Source: Dethiothermospora halolimnae
Lineage (GTDB): Bacteria; Bacillota; Clostridia; Tissierellales; VENL01
Direction of reading: 5' to 3'
Length of the DNA: 64,000 nt
Assembly (NCBI RefSeq): GCF_037577855.1
Contig: NZ_JBAKFX010000006.1
Span: forward strand, 1 to 64,000
Within the stretch, counting starts at the first letter, position 1, and each line of letters begins with the position of its first letter. Under the pieces are notes generated by a model that made no database searches, had not been told where the DNA came from, and saw only the letters and a list, made by a program, of their open reading frames with translations. The position numbers were made by a program, and so were the translations under genes. Shown piece by piece: positions 33,266-41,650 of this stretch.

Positions 33266-34321
33266 ATGAATGAAAGAGCAATTATACATGTGGATATGGA
33301 TGCTTTTTATGCATCAATAGAACAAAGAGATAATCCTAAACTTAAAGACAAACCCATAGCAGTAGGAGGGAATCCCAATGGAAGGGGTGTGGTGTGTGCT
33401 GCATCCTACGAAGCGAGAAAATATGGGGTAAAATCTGCTATGTCATCGAAGAAGGCTAGATTTTTATGTCCAAGTATTATTTTCTTACCTGTAGATATGA
33501 AAAAGTATAAAGAAGTTTCCAGACGAATACGATATATATTTACAAAGTATAGTAATAAAATAGAGCCTATATCCCTAGATGAAGCTTTCTTAGATGTAAC
33601 AGGAAAAGATCCGATTAAAGTAGGAAAGGAAATAAAGGAAGATATACTTAGAGCCACTGTACTTACGGCATCTGTGGGAGTCTCTTATAATAAATTTCTA
33701 GCTAAGTTGGCTTCAGATATGGATAAGCCCAATGGATTTACTATTATAAGTAAAAAATGGGCTCAGGATATATTAAGACCTTTGCCAGTTAGAAAACTTT
33801 GGGGAGTAGGACCTAAGACTGAAGAGAAGTTAAATAAATTAGGTATTTATAAGATTGGTGAAATTGAAAAATATAATGATATTATTTTGAAGAAATTTGG
33901 TAAGAGGGGGTTGGAGTTAATAGAATTTTCTAAGGGGATAGATAATCGTCCAGTGGAAAATAGTCTGAAACCCCAATCTATAGGTGAAGAAAATACATTT
34001 AGTGAAGATGTGATTGATAAAGGAGTTTTGTATAGTACAATAGATAAATATGTTAAAGATATTATATATAGAATAAAAGTAAGAAAAATATTAATAAGGA
34101 CTATAACTGTGAAGATAAAATACAATGACTTTTCTATAGAAACAAGGAGTTTTACATTAAATTATCCTACAGATAGACAAGATGTTATTAAGAAAACAGC
34201 TAATTATATTTTAGATAATAAGTTTAAAATTAATAAAAAAATTAGGTTATTAGGGGTCACTGTTTCTAACTTTATTTATCCCGATGACCCACTACAGTTA
34301 AGGTTTAATATAGATAGTTAA
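33266..34321 (+). CDS. dinB: DNA polymerase IV
   Basis: A Y-family translesion polymerase of 351 residues. The catalytic site reads HVDMDAFYASIEQ near residue 6 and SLDEAFLDVT near 104, holding the three metal-binding acidic residues. The helix-hairpin-helix WGVGPKTEEKLNKLGI and little-finger region follow. A typical beta-clamp motif is not clear at the C-terminus (LRFNIDS). It follows the cyclase gene by 14 bases and precedes the SPOR gene by 20, so it probably shares a transcript. Confidence 0.95.
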   Translation: MNERAIIHVDMDAFYASIEQRDNPKLKDKPIAVGGNPNGRGVVCAASYEARKYGVKSAMSSKKARFLCPSIIFLPVDMKKYKEVSRRIRYIFTKYSNKIEPISLDEAFLDVTGKDPIKVGKEIKEDILRATVLTASVGVSYNKFLAKLASDMDKPNGFTIISKKWAQDILRPLPVRKLWGVGPKTEEKLNKLGIYKIGEIEKYNDIILKKFGKRGLELIEFSKGIDNRPVENSLKPQSIGEENTFSEDVIDKGVLYSTIDKYVKDIIYRIKVRKILIRTITVKIKYNDFSIETRSFTLNYPTDRQDVIKKTANYILDNKFKINKKIRLLGVTVSNFIYPDDPLQLRFNIDS

Positions 34322-34341
34322 TACGGAGGTGACTTTATAAT

Positions 34342-35229
34342 ATGAGACGTTCAAGTAAAAGAAGAAATAGAAGCAAAGGCAAGCTGAGAAATTTTATAAT
34401 ATTTATAATAATATTACCATTAATTTCGATTTTAATTGGAGTTGGAATAGTAAAGTTTATTATTTTACCTAGAACTTCTATAAATAAAGATACTAAAAGT
34501 GAAAATGAAGAAGTTATTGATGATGTAAATAAAGATGATGTACAGTCTGAAAAAAAAGAACAAGATTCTAAAACTGAAGAAACAGATAAGGAAGATAACA
34601 ATAGGGAACAGGAAAAAATAACTAAAGTACAAGCAGAAGGATTTGATTTATATAATATACAAATAGGAAGTTTTAATAGCAAAGAAAATGCCCAGGTCTT
34701 ATTAAATCAATTAAATGACAAAGGTCTTTATGGTTATTTGATAAAAGATAAAGCATATAAAGTATATGTGGCTACTTTTTTTAATGAAGAAGAAGCTGAA
34801 GAGTATAAGAAAGAGGTAAAAAAAACATATAAAGATTCCTTTACTGATAGAATCACAGTGGAAGACTTAATTTTGGAATATAACAAGGAGAATGAAGTAG
34901 TAATTAAAGATTTTATTAATCTTATAACAATCATAAATAATAGTTATGGAGAAGAAACTAGTTTGTGGAATTCTGTAATTAGAGGTGGAGATGTAAGTAT
35001 AGTAAAAGAATTTATGACTAATAACACTAATAATATTAGGCAAGAATTGACTGGTATTAGCGATAAAGTTGCTAACAAAAACTTTGGAGAGAAAATCAAC
35101 TATATAAAAGAGAATATTAAAATAAGAGAAGAAATTATTTCAGGGTTAAACAAAAATGAGTCTGTTGGCCAATTGTATATAAAATTCAATGAAGGATTAT
35201 TTCAATATGTAAATATATTTTCAAAATGA
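34342..35229 (+). CDS. SPOR domain-containing membrane protein
   Basis: A 295-residue single-pass protein. A very basic N-terminal tail (RRSSKRRNRSKGKLRN) precedes a membrane segment at about residues 18-40. An acidic linker runs from about 45 to 100. A SPOR domain follows at about 108-175 (YNIQIGSFNSKENAQ, YGYLIKDKAYKVYVATF), which binds denuded peptidoglycan glycan strands at division or sporulation septa. A helical tail of about 110 residues is not recognised. GGAGGTGA lies upstream of ATG 34342. Confidence 0.85.
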   Translation: MRRSSKRRNRSKGKLRNFIIFIIILPLISILIGVGIVKFIILPRTSINKDTKSENEEVIDDVNKDDVQSEKKEQDSKTEETDKEDNNREQEKITKVQAEGFDLYNIQIGSFNSKENAQVLLNQLNDKGLYGYLIKDKAYKVYVATFFNEEEAEEYKKEVKKTYKDSFTDRITVEDLILEYNKENEVVIKDFINLITIINNSYGEETSLWNSVIRGGDVSIVKEFMTNNTNNIRQELTGISDKVANKNFGEKINYIKENIKIREEIISGLNKNESVGQLYIKFNEGLFQYVNIFSK

Positions 35230-35287
35230 TTGTTCAAGCTTTAATACTAGAGTATAAAAAAGCTATTAACCGATAGGGGGGATACAT

Positions 35288-35653
35288 TTGAAACTAAAAA
35301 AAATAAAAGAAATTTTAAAAGGTGAAATTTTAACAGGTAAAAGTAATTTAGATAAAGAAGTAGTGGCAGCATTTGGATGTGATTTGATGAGTGATGTCCT
35401 TGCTTTTGTAGAAGAGGGGACAGTTTTATTGACTGGCTTAACCAATCCCCAAGTGATTAGAACAGCGGAAATGATTGATGTATTTGCAATAATATTTGTA
35501 AGAGATAAGACCCCTAGCGAAGAAATATTAGAATTAGCTGAAGATAGGGGAATAACTATAATAACTACGGCTTATACACTATATACTGCCTGTGGTAAAC
35601 TTTATGAAAAAGGATTAGACGGGTTATCTATAGAAGAAGGGATAAGGAATTAA
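35288..35653 (+). CDS. DRTGG domain protein
   Basis: A 121-residue protein made of one DRTGG domain, a ligand-binding module also found in phosphotransacetylase and CBS-linked proteins. The family pattern shows as LKGEILTG, then VAAFGCDLMSDVLAF, a hydrophobic strand TVLLTGL, and ENRG-type EDRGITIITTAYTLY. TTG 35288 is preceded by GGGGGGAT. It is the first of six tightly packed genes ending at 39000, and its stop directly abuts the next start. A second DRTGG protein lies at 37387. It may sense a nucleotide or metabolite for the operon. Confidence 0.85.
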   Translation: MKLKKIKEILKGEILTGKSNLDKEVVAAFGCDLMSDVLAFVEEGTVLLTGLTNPQVIRTAEMIDVFAIIFVRDKTPSEEILELAEDRGITIITTAYTLYTACGKLYEKGLDGLSIEEGIRN

Positions 35654-36088
35654 ATGGGAGAATCAAGAAAGTCAATTAAATTAGAATATGAGATTACAGG
35701 GAATGATTTTACTAAGGCAGGAGAAGCTTCAAGCAATGTAAAAAAGATATTAACTCAGCTGGGAATTAAATCTAAGATAATAAGAAGAGTAGCTATAGCA
35801 ACATATGAAGTTGAAATGAACGTTGTAATTCATTCAATTGGAGGGGATATAACTGTAACTATAGATACAAATAAAATACAAATTAAAGCTGTTGATAGAG
35901 GTCCAGGAATAGAAAATATTGATCTTGCTATGAAAGAAGGTTTTTCAACAGCACCTAATAGTGTTAGGGAATTGGGATTTGGAGCAGGAATGGGATTACC
36001 CAATATGAAAAGATGTTCAGATGAGTTTAATATTACATCATCTAAAGAAAGTGGTACGGAGGTTTTAATGAATATAAATATTAATTAA
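35654..36088 (+). CDS. RsbW-like ATP-binding protein (serine kinase/anti-sigma type)
   Basis: A 144-residue GHKL ATPase domain with no attached sensor. N box: RVAIATYEVEMNVVIHS. G1 box: DRGPGIENIDLA. G2 box: LGFGAGMGLPNMKR. This is the anti-sigma regulatory kinase type (RsbW/SpoIIAB-like). The start codon directly follows the stop of the DRTGG gene, so translation is coupled. No anti-anti-sigma or PP2C gene is adjacent. It may phosphorylate a neighbour or bind a sigma factor; the target is unknown. Confidence 0.88.
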   Translation: MGESRKSIKLEYEITGNDFTKAGEASSNVKKILTQLGIKSKIIRRVAIATYEVEMNVVIHSIGGDITVTIDTNKIQIKAVDRGPGIENIDLAMKEGFSTAPNSVRELGFGAGMGLPNMKRCSDEFNITSSKESGTEVLMNININ

Positions 36089-36110
36089 GAATAGATAGTA
36101 GGTGATATGT

Positions 36111-37373
36111 ATGAGTGAATATTTTCATTCAGTGGTACTTGATGAGAAGAAATGTAACGGGTGTACAAATTGTATGAGACGATGTCCAACTGAGGCTATA
36201 AGAGTTAGAAATAAAAAGGCAGTAATAATTAAAGATAGGTGTATAGACTGTGGGGAATGTATCCGGGTATGTCCTTATCATGCTCAGAATTCTACCACTG
36301 ATGACTTATCCAAATTAAAAGAATTTAAATATAATATTGCTATACCTGCCATGCCTTTATATGGGCAATTTAGTGTAGATACTGATATGTCAAAGGTATA
36401 TAAGGGGATAGAAGGTTTAGGTTTTGATTATGTTTTTGATGAGGCTATAGCTGCTGATATTCTTACTGAAGTTATAAAATCTTTAATAAAGGATAATACT
36501 TTTCAAAAACCAATGATTTCATCATTATGTCCAGCAATAGTTAGACTGATTCAGGTGAGGTTTCCCTCCCTTATAGATAATATTATAAAGGTTGAGTCAC
36601 CGATGGAAATAGCAGCCAGAATGGCTAAAAAAGATGTGATGGAAAAGTATAATCTAAAATCAAAGGATATCGGTATCTTTTACTTGACTCAATGTCCAGC
36701 TAAAGTAACAAGTATCAAAAAGCCCATAGGCATAAAGAAATCAATTTTAGATGGAGCTATATCAGTAAAAGAAATTTATGGTGATATAGTTAAGAATGCC
36801 AAATCTGTAGTAAAGAAAAAACAATTTAAAAAAGCATCTCCCCAAGGTATTGGCTGGGCTAGAGTTGGAGGACAAAGCTATGCAATAGGAGTAGAAAATT
36901 ATATTGCAGTGGACGGAATAGAAAATGTTATAAATGTGTTAGAAGAAATAGAATTGGGAAAACTAGATAATTTAGATTATTTTGAAGGCTTGGCTTGCAC
37001 AGGAGGATGTGTTGGGGGGCCCTTAAATGTAGAAAATCCTTTTATAGCTAAGAGTAGAATTAGGAAATTATCTGAAAGCACAGAAAAGAGTTCTAACTAC
37101 AGTAAAGAATATGTTGATGACCTATATAATAGTGGTATTATAAATTGGACTGAAAAGATAGAACCCAAGGGTATAATGACCCTAGATAGCGATATACAAA
37201 AGGCTATTGAAAAGATAGAACAAATAAAATCCATAGTTGGAGAACTGCCAGGACTTGACTGTGGTTCCTGTGGGGCACCTACTTGTAATGCTTTAGCAGA
37301 AGATATTGTAAGGGGTTATGGGAAAATAGAAGATTGTATATTTAAATTAAAAGAAATTATTAACGAAAAATAA
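36111..37373 (+). CDS. [FeFe]-hydrogenase-like iron-sulfur protein, probably sensory
   Basis: A 421-residue protein. Two [4Fe-4S] ferredoxin motifs lie at C15-C25 and C44-C54. A hydrogenase large-subunit domain follows at about 75-345, then a C-terminal Fe-S domain with C384, C387, C392 and C409. Of the H-cluster motifs, TSCCP reads SSLCP (C140 kept, the proton-relay Cys replaced by Leu), MPC reads TQCPAK (C195 kept, downstream Glu lost), and ACPGGC reads ACTGGC (C296, C300 kept). The four cubane ligands remain, but turnover residues are gone. I infer an electron or H2/redox sensor rather than a working hydrogenase. ATG 36111 follows TAGGTGAT. Confidence 0.85.
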   Translation: MSEYFHSVVLDEKKCNGCTNCMRRCPTEAIRVRNKKAVIIKDRCIDCGECIRVCPYHAQNSTTDDLSKLKEFKYNIAIPAMPLYGQFSVDTDMSKVYKGIEGLGFDYVFDEAIAADILTEVIKSLIKDNTFQKPMISSLCPAIVRLIQVRFPSLIDNIIKVESPMEIAARMAKKDVMEKYNLKSKDIGIFYLTQCPAKVTSIKKPIGIKKSILDGAISVKEIYGDIVKNAKSVVKKKQFKKASPQGIGWARVGGQSYAIGVENYIAVDGIENVINVLEEIELGKLDNLDYFEGLACTGGCVGGPLNVENPFIAKSRIRKLSESTEKSSNYSKEYVDDLYNSGIINWTEKIEPKGIMTLDSDIQKAIEKIEQIKSIVGELPGLDCGSCGAPTCNALAEDIVRGYGKIEDCIFKLKEIINEK

Positions 37374-37386
37374 TTGGAGGGGTAGA

Positions 37387-37719
37387 ATGGATTTAAATAA
37401 AATTATTGAAGAGTTAAACTTAGAAATAGTTGCTGGTTATAATGAAGAAATGGTTGAAGTTCAAGGGGTATATATATGTGATCTTTTAAGTTTAGTTATG
37501 TCAAAGGCTAAATCTAAAGATATTTGGATAACTATACAATCCCATGTTAATATTATAGCGGTGGCTACTTTGGTGGAATTATCATGTATAATAGTAGCGG
37601 AGGGTATGGATATTGATAAAGATACTATAAAAAAAGCTAATGAAGTGAAAGTCCCTTTGCTAAAGTCAAAACTGGATGCATATACTCTAGCTTCACAGCT
37701 AAATAAATTGGGAATTTAA
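37387..37719 (+). CDS. Second DRTGG domain protein
   Basis: A 110-residue single DRTGG domain, related to but clearly different from the one at 35288: LNLEIVAGYNEEMVEVQGVYICDLLSLVMS, then IWITIQSH, and a C-terminal KSKLDAYTLASQL helix. This version has the ICDLLS pattern often seen beside hydrogenase-like proteins in Clostridia. It sits between the hydrogenase-like gene and the PHP gene with 13-base and 1-base gaps. GGAGGGG lies before ATG 37387. It probably forms a dimer or pairs with its sister. Confidence 0.82.
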   Translation: MDLNKIIEELNLEIVAGYNEEMVEVQGVYICDLLSLVMSKAKSKDIWITIQSHVNIIAVATLVELSCIIVAEGMDIDKDTIKKANEVKVPLLKSKLDAYTLASQLNKLGI

Positions 37720-37720
37720 A

Positions 37721-38446
37721 ATGGAATTAAGTATTGATTTACACATCCATTCAACCCTATCACCTTGTGGCTCCGATGATATGACCCCTAATAATATTAT
37801 AAATATGAGCTATATAAAGGGATTGGATGTAATATCAATAACTGACCATAATACGATGTTGAACTATGGTCCTGCTTATAAAATTGCAAAGAAGAAAGGT
37901 ATTACATTAATACCGGGAATTGAGGTCACAACTAAAGAAGAGGTTCACATTTTATGTTACTTTGATGATTTTAAACTAGCATATGAATTTGGGAAAATCA
38001 TATATAATAGTTTGCCAAATATAAAAAATCAAAATGATATATTTGGAAATCAATATATATGTGACGAAAGTGATGAAGTAGTAGGTAGTTTAGATAAGTT
38101 ATTATTAAATAGTACCACTTTTTCTATAAAAGAAGTTAATAAATTGATTAAAAATTATAAAGGGGTTATGATACCTGCCCATGTTGATAGAAAATCTTAT
38201 AGCATTTTAGGGACTTTAGGTTTTATACCTGACTACTTAGACATAACAACTATCGAAGTGTCCAATAGACCGAGGTTAAGTAAAATAAATAAATTTACTG
38301 ATTTATCTAAATATAATATAATTGAAAACTCAGATGCCCATTACTTACAGGATATAAATGAAAGGATAAATTATATTTATCCCAAAGAAAATCAAGTTAA
38401 ATCTATATTAGAATATTTGTCAAAATTCTGGGGGAATAATCAATGA
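37721..38446 (+). CDS. PHP domain phosphoesterase
   Basis: A 241-residue metal-dependent phosphoesterase of the PHP family. Ligands appear intact: DLHIHSTLSPCG near the N-terminus, SITDHN, a GIEVTTKEEVHILCYF strand, IPAHVDR and the late NSDAHYL motif. It should hydrolyse a phosphate ester or nucleotide; the substrate is unknown. Start and stop overlap or abut those of neighbours (four-base overlap with the ATPase gene), so it is translated with the six-gene operon. Confidence 0.88.
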   Translation: MELSIDLHIHSTLSPCGSDDMTPNNIINMSYIKGLDVISITDHNTMLNYGPAYKIAKKKGITLIPGIEVTTKEEVHILCYFDDFKLAYEFGKIIYNSLPNIKNQNDIFGNQYICDESDEVVGSLDKLLLNSTTFSIKEVNKLIKNYKGVMIPAHVDRKSYSILGTLGFIPDYLDITTIEVSNRPRLSKINKFTDLSKYNIIENSDAHYLQDINERINYIYPKENQVKSILEYLSKFWGNNQ

Positions 38447-39000
38447 AAGAATTGTCATTGCACATATTAGACTTAGCTGAGAATTCTTTAAAAGCCAAGT
38501 CTAAACTCATAGAGATAACCATAGAAGAAGATTTACAAAAGGATATATTAACCATTATAATAGAGGATGATGGTAAGGGAATGGATAGTGAGATGCTTAG
38601 AAAAGTTGAAGATCCTTTTACTACTACGAGAACTACAAGGAAAGTGGGACTTGGTATATCTTTGACTAAGGCTGCATGTGAAAGATGTAATGGTAACTTC
38701 AGTATAAATTCTTTAAAGGGTAGGGGGACTAAAATAATTTGTACATTTCAGCATAGTCATATAGATAGGGCACCTTTAGGGAATATGGGAGAAACTATGG
38801 TAAGTATAATAAATAGCACTAATAATACAGATATAGTTTATAAGCATACTGTGAATAAAGAAAAATTTTTACTGGAAACTAAAGAAATAAAAAAAATATT
38901 AGAGGGAGTAAGTATAAAATCGGTAGATGTGCTCCTATGGATAAAAGAATATGTAAATGAAGGTATAACAAATCTTTATAAACATAAGAAAAACTTATAG
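38443..39000 (+). CDS. Second GHKL ATPase domain protein
   Basis: A 185-residue histidine-kinase-type ATP-binding protein without a phosphoacceptor domain. It opens directly at the N box (LHILDLAENSLKA) and has G1 EDDGKGMD, F box DPFTTTRTTRK and G2 VGLGISLTKAA. The last 80 residues (MGETMVSIINSTNNTDIVYKH onward) are not recognised. This makes two ATPase modules in one operon with two DRTGG proteins and a hydrogenase-like protein, a split signalling kinase by inference. It overlaps the PHP gene by four bases and is the last gene before the rnf leader. Confidence 0.85.
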   Translation: MKELSLHILDLAENSLKAKSKLIEITIEEDLQKDILTIIIEDDGKGMDSEMLRKVEDPFTTTRTTRKVGLGISLTKAACERCNGNFSINSLKGRGTKIICTFQHSHIDRAPLGNMGETMVSIINSTNNTDIVYKHTVNKEKFLLETKEIKKILEGVSIKSVDVLLWIKEYVNEGITNLYKHKKNL

Positions 39001-39017
39001 TATAGTTAATAAATCCA

Positions 39018-39046
39018 TACACAATAGGACAAAAAAGTGTTATAAT
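39018..39046 (+). promoter_or_regulatory. Possible promoter in the rnf leader
   Basis: TACACA (39018-39023), 17-base spacer, consensus TATAAT (39041-39046). Confidence 0.45.
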
Positions 39047-39093
39047 TGTAGAGTAGCGATAAATCTGTCCATGTTATTGGGTAAAAAATTATA

Positions 39094-39138
39094 GAAAAAA
39101 GTCAACTTTTGTATTATCAAAAGTCAGACTTTTTTATT
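39094..39138 (+). terminator. Terminator-like hairpin about 50 bases after the leader promoter
   Basis: AAAAAAGTC...ACTTTTG pairs with CAAAAGT...GACTTTTTT in two tiers, followed by T-rich sequence. It could be an attenuator for rnf or the end of a short RNA started at about 39053. If it belongs to the upstream operon it lies 95 bases after the last stop. Confidence 0.5.
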
Positions 39139-39361
39139 TTGTCTATATCCTATATGGACAAGCCTTTACAAAAAATTAATATATAAGCATTACCTATATA
39201 TAACTATCATATATTTTAGATAGGACAACTTTTTATCTTTATATTCTTCTTTTTATAAAATAAAATGCTATAACCCATATTTTTTATTTGTATAAAAGGA
39301 TTTTGTATACAAGATTTAAGATTACTATATTTAGAAAAATTAAAAATAAGAGGTGAAAAAG

Positions 39362-40690
39362 ATGCTAGGAAAAAAGTTTACTTTTAAAGGTGGAGTACAT
39401 CCTCCACATTTTAAGAGGTATACAGAACAAGTGGCTATTGCTAGAGCAAAAGACCCTGAAATAGTAAAAATCCCCTTGCAACAGCATATTGGAGCTCCCT
39501 GTGAGCCAATAGTTAAGATAGGAGACAAGGTTAAAGTGGGGCAGAAAATAGGAGAAGCTAAGGCTTTTGTATCAGCACCGATACATTCTAGTGTATCTGG
39601 AACTGTGAAAAAGATAGCTCAATTTGATTCTTCTACTGGGTCAAAGGCATTATCTATTGTCATTGAATCCGATGGCTTAAATGAAGTTCATGAAGATGTA
39701 AAGTCCAAGGGAAGCTTGGACAGTTTAAGTAAAGAAGAGATAATAAATATTATAAAAGAATCAGGTATAACAGGGATGGGAGGAGCAGGTTTCCCGACCC
39801 ATGTAAAACTATCTCCACCGCCAGAAAAGAAAATAGATACGGTTATTCTTAATGGAGCAGAGTGTGAACCTTTTTTAACTGCTGACCATAGATTAATGCT
39901 TGAAAAACCTGAAAAAATAGTAGATGGCTTAAAGGCTATTATGAAGGCGGTAGATGTAAATAAAGGCTATATAGGAATAGAAGAAAATAAACCTGATGCT
40001 ATTAAAGTTATGAAGGAAATAGTTTCAAAAGAATCAAATATAGAGGTTATAGCTGTGGTTACAAAATATCCACAAGGAGATGAGAAAAGGCTTATTAATG
40101 CCATTACAGGCAGGGAAGTTCCATCGGGAGGCTTACCAATGGATGTTGGTGTTGTTGTTAATAACGTTGGAACTGCAGCAGCCATAGCAGATGCTATTAA
40201 AACTGGTATGCCATTGATAGAGAGGATTGTAACCATAACTGGAGAGGCTATAAGTGAGCCTAAAAATCTTATTGTAAAGGTGGGAACTTCTTTTAAAGAA
40301 GTGATTGAACAATGTGGAGGATATAAAGAAAAAGTTGGTAAGTTAATCTCTGGTGGTCCAATGATGGGAATTGCTCAATTTACAGATGATGTTCCTGTAA
40401 TAAAAGGAACTTCTGGGATATTGGCTTTAAATAAGAAACAGGCAAAAATAGCAGAGCCTAGTCCATGTATAAGATGTGGAAAATGTGTAGATATTTGTCC
40501 AATAAAATTACAACCCTTATTTATAAGTCAACTATCATTAAAAAGAATGTATGATGAAGCTGAGGAATATAGTCCCTTAGATTGTATAGAGTGTGGTTCA
40601 TGTTCCTTTATTTGTCCGTCTAAAAGACCATTGCTTCAATCAATAAGAGTTGCTAAAAGAGAGATTATATCAAAAAGGAAAAAAAGTTAA
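39362..40690 (+). CDS. rnfC: Rnf complex subunit C (electron transfer)
   Basis: The soluble subunit of the Rnf ferredoxin:NAD+ oxidoreductase, which couples reduced ferredoxin oxidation to Na+ or H+ export. It has 442 residues. A glycine-rich NADH/FMN region resembling NuoF shows GITGMGGAGFPTHVK and NGAECEPF. Two [4Fe-4S] motifs near the end read CIRCGKCVDICP and CIECGSCSFICP. ATG 39362 is chosen since GAGGTG at 39350-39355 would overlap the in-frame GTG 39353. It opens the canonical order rnfCDGEAB. Confidence 0.95.
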   Translation: MLGKKFTFKGGVHPPHFKRYTEQVAIARAKDPEIVKIPLQQHIGAPCEPIVKIGDKVKVGQKIGEAKAFVSAPIHSSVSGTVKKIAQFDSSTGSKALSIVIESDGLNEVHEDVKSKGSLDSLSKEEIINIIKESGITGMGGAGFPTHVKLSPPPEKKIDTVILNGAECEPFLTADHRLMLEKPEKIVDGLKAIMKAVDVNKGYIGIEENKPDAIKVMKEIVSKESNIEVIAVVTKYPQGDEKRLINAITGREVPSGGLPMDVGVVVNNVGTAAAIADAIKTGMPLIERIVTITGEAISEPKNLIVKVGTSFKEVIEQCGGYKEKVGKLISGGPMMGIAQFTDDVPVIKGTSGILALNKKQAKIAEPSPCIRCGKCVDICPIKLQPLFISQLSLKRMYDEAEEYSPLDCIECGSCSFICPSKRPLLQSIRVAKREIISKRKKS

Positions 40691-40708
40691 TCGATTGGAG
40701 GGATAAGA

Positions 40709-41650
40709 ATGGATAGTAAATTAATAGCGTCTTCATCACCCCATCTTAGGTCTGATGAGACGGTAAGTAGAATTATGTTAGATGTTTTAATTGCATTGTT
40801 ACCGGCTACATTAATGAGTGTTTATTACTTTAGATTTGATGCAATAAAATTAATAGTTTTAGCAATTGCATCAGCATTGATAACTGAAGTTATTTTTCAG
40901 AAAGCTTTAAAAAAACCGGTTACAATTAATGATTTAAGTGCCGTTGTTACTGGACTTTTATTGGCTTTTAATATTCCAGCTTCTGCCCCTTGGTGGATAC
41001 CAGTTATAGGGTCGGCATTTGCTGTAGGGATAGTTAAGCAACTATTTGGTGGTCTTGGTCATAACTTTATGAACCCAGCATTGGCTGCTAGAGCCATGTT
41101 ACTTGCATCATGGCCAGTGGAGATGACCAGTTGGGTAAAAACAGGAGCCGATGCTGTTAGTACAGCTACTCCCCTTGGAATTTTAAAAGAAGGTGGGGAT
41201 GCAGTATTACCTTCTTTAACAGAAGTTTTTATAGGTAATGTTGGAGGATGTTTAGGTGAAACATCTGCTTTAGCATTGATATTAGGTGGAATTTATTTAC
41301 TATATAGAAGGGTTATAAATTGGAGAATTCCTTTTACCTATATAGGAACAGTGTTTGTTGTTTTATTATTATTTGGAACAGGAATAGAAAATAGCTTTTA
41401 TCATTTATTAGCTGGAGGACTTATGCTAGGGGCATTTTATATGGCTACAGATTACTCATCATCCCCGGTTACACCTAAAGGTCAAATAATATTTGGGATT
41501 GGATGTGGTCTTATTACAGCCATAATTAGACTTAAGGGAGGATATCCAGAAGGAGTATCCTACTCAATACTATTGATGAACTTAATAGCTCCTTTAATAG
41601 ATAAATATACAAGTCCAAAAGTATTTGGTGAGGTGAAGCAAAATGCGTGA
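40709..41650 (+). CDS. rnfD: Rnf complex subunit D
   Basis: A membrane subunit of 313 residues with about nine hydrophobic segments. The flavinylation motif reads STATPLGI, where the threonine would carry covalent FMN (consensus S-x-A-T-P-L). It is related to NqrB. It sits in a tight operon with GGAGGG before ATG 40709 and overlaps the rnfG start by eight bases. Confidence 0.95.
   Translation: MDSKLIASSSPHLRSDETVSRIMLDVLIALLPATLMSVYYFRFDAIKLIVLAIASALITEVIFQKALKKPVTINDLSAVVTGLLLAFNIPASAPWWIPVIGSAFAVGIVKQLFGGLGHNFMNPALAARAMLLASWPVEMTSWVKTGADAVSTATPLGILKEGGDAVLPSLTEVFIGNVGGCLGETSALALILGGIYLLYRRVINWRIPFTYIGTVFVVLLLFGTGIENSFYHLLAGGLMLGAFYMATDYSSSPVTPKGQIIFGIGCGLITAIIRLKGGYPEGVSYSILLMNLIAPLIDKYTSPKVFGEVKQNA

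Larger units (their letters stand above)
39001..39361. other. Leader region upstream of rnfC, no gene
   Basis: A 361-base gap holding a promoter (39018-39046), a strong hairpin-T run at about 39094-39138, three copies of a TAGGACAA/TGGACAA-type string (near 39025, 39154, 39223) and an inverted pair TTGTATA (39288-39294) and TATACAA (39306-39312) just before rnfC. No open frame with a ribosome site was seen. The layout suggests regulated expression of rnf. Confidence 0.5.

Noticed and set aside
39288..39312. Rex-binding site before rnfC
   Set aside because: Rex half sites (TTGTTAA/TTAACAA class) are spaced by six bases; here the halves differ and are 11 bases apart. Kept only as an unassigned inverted repeat.
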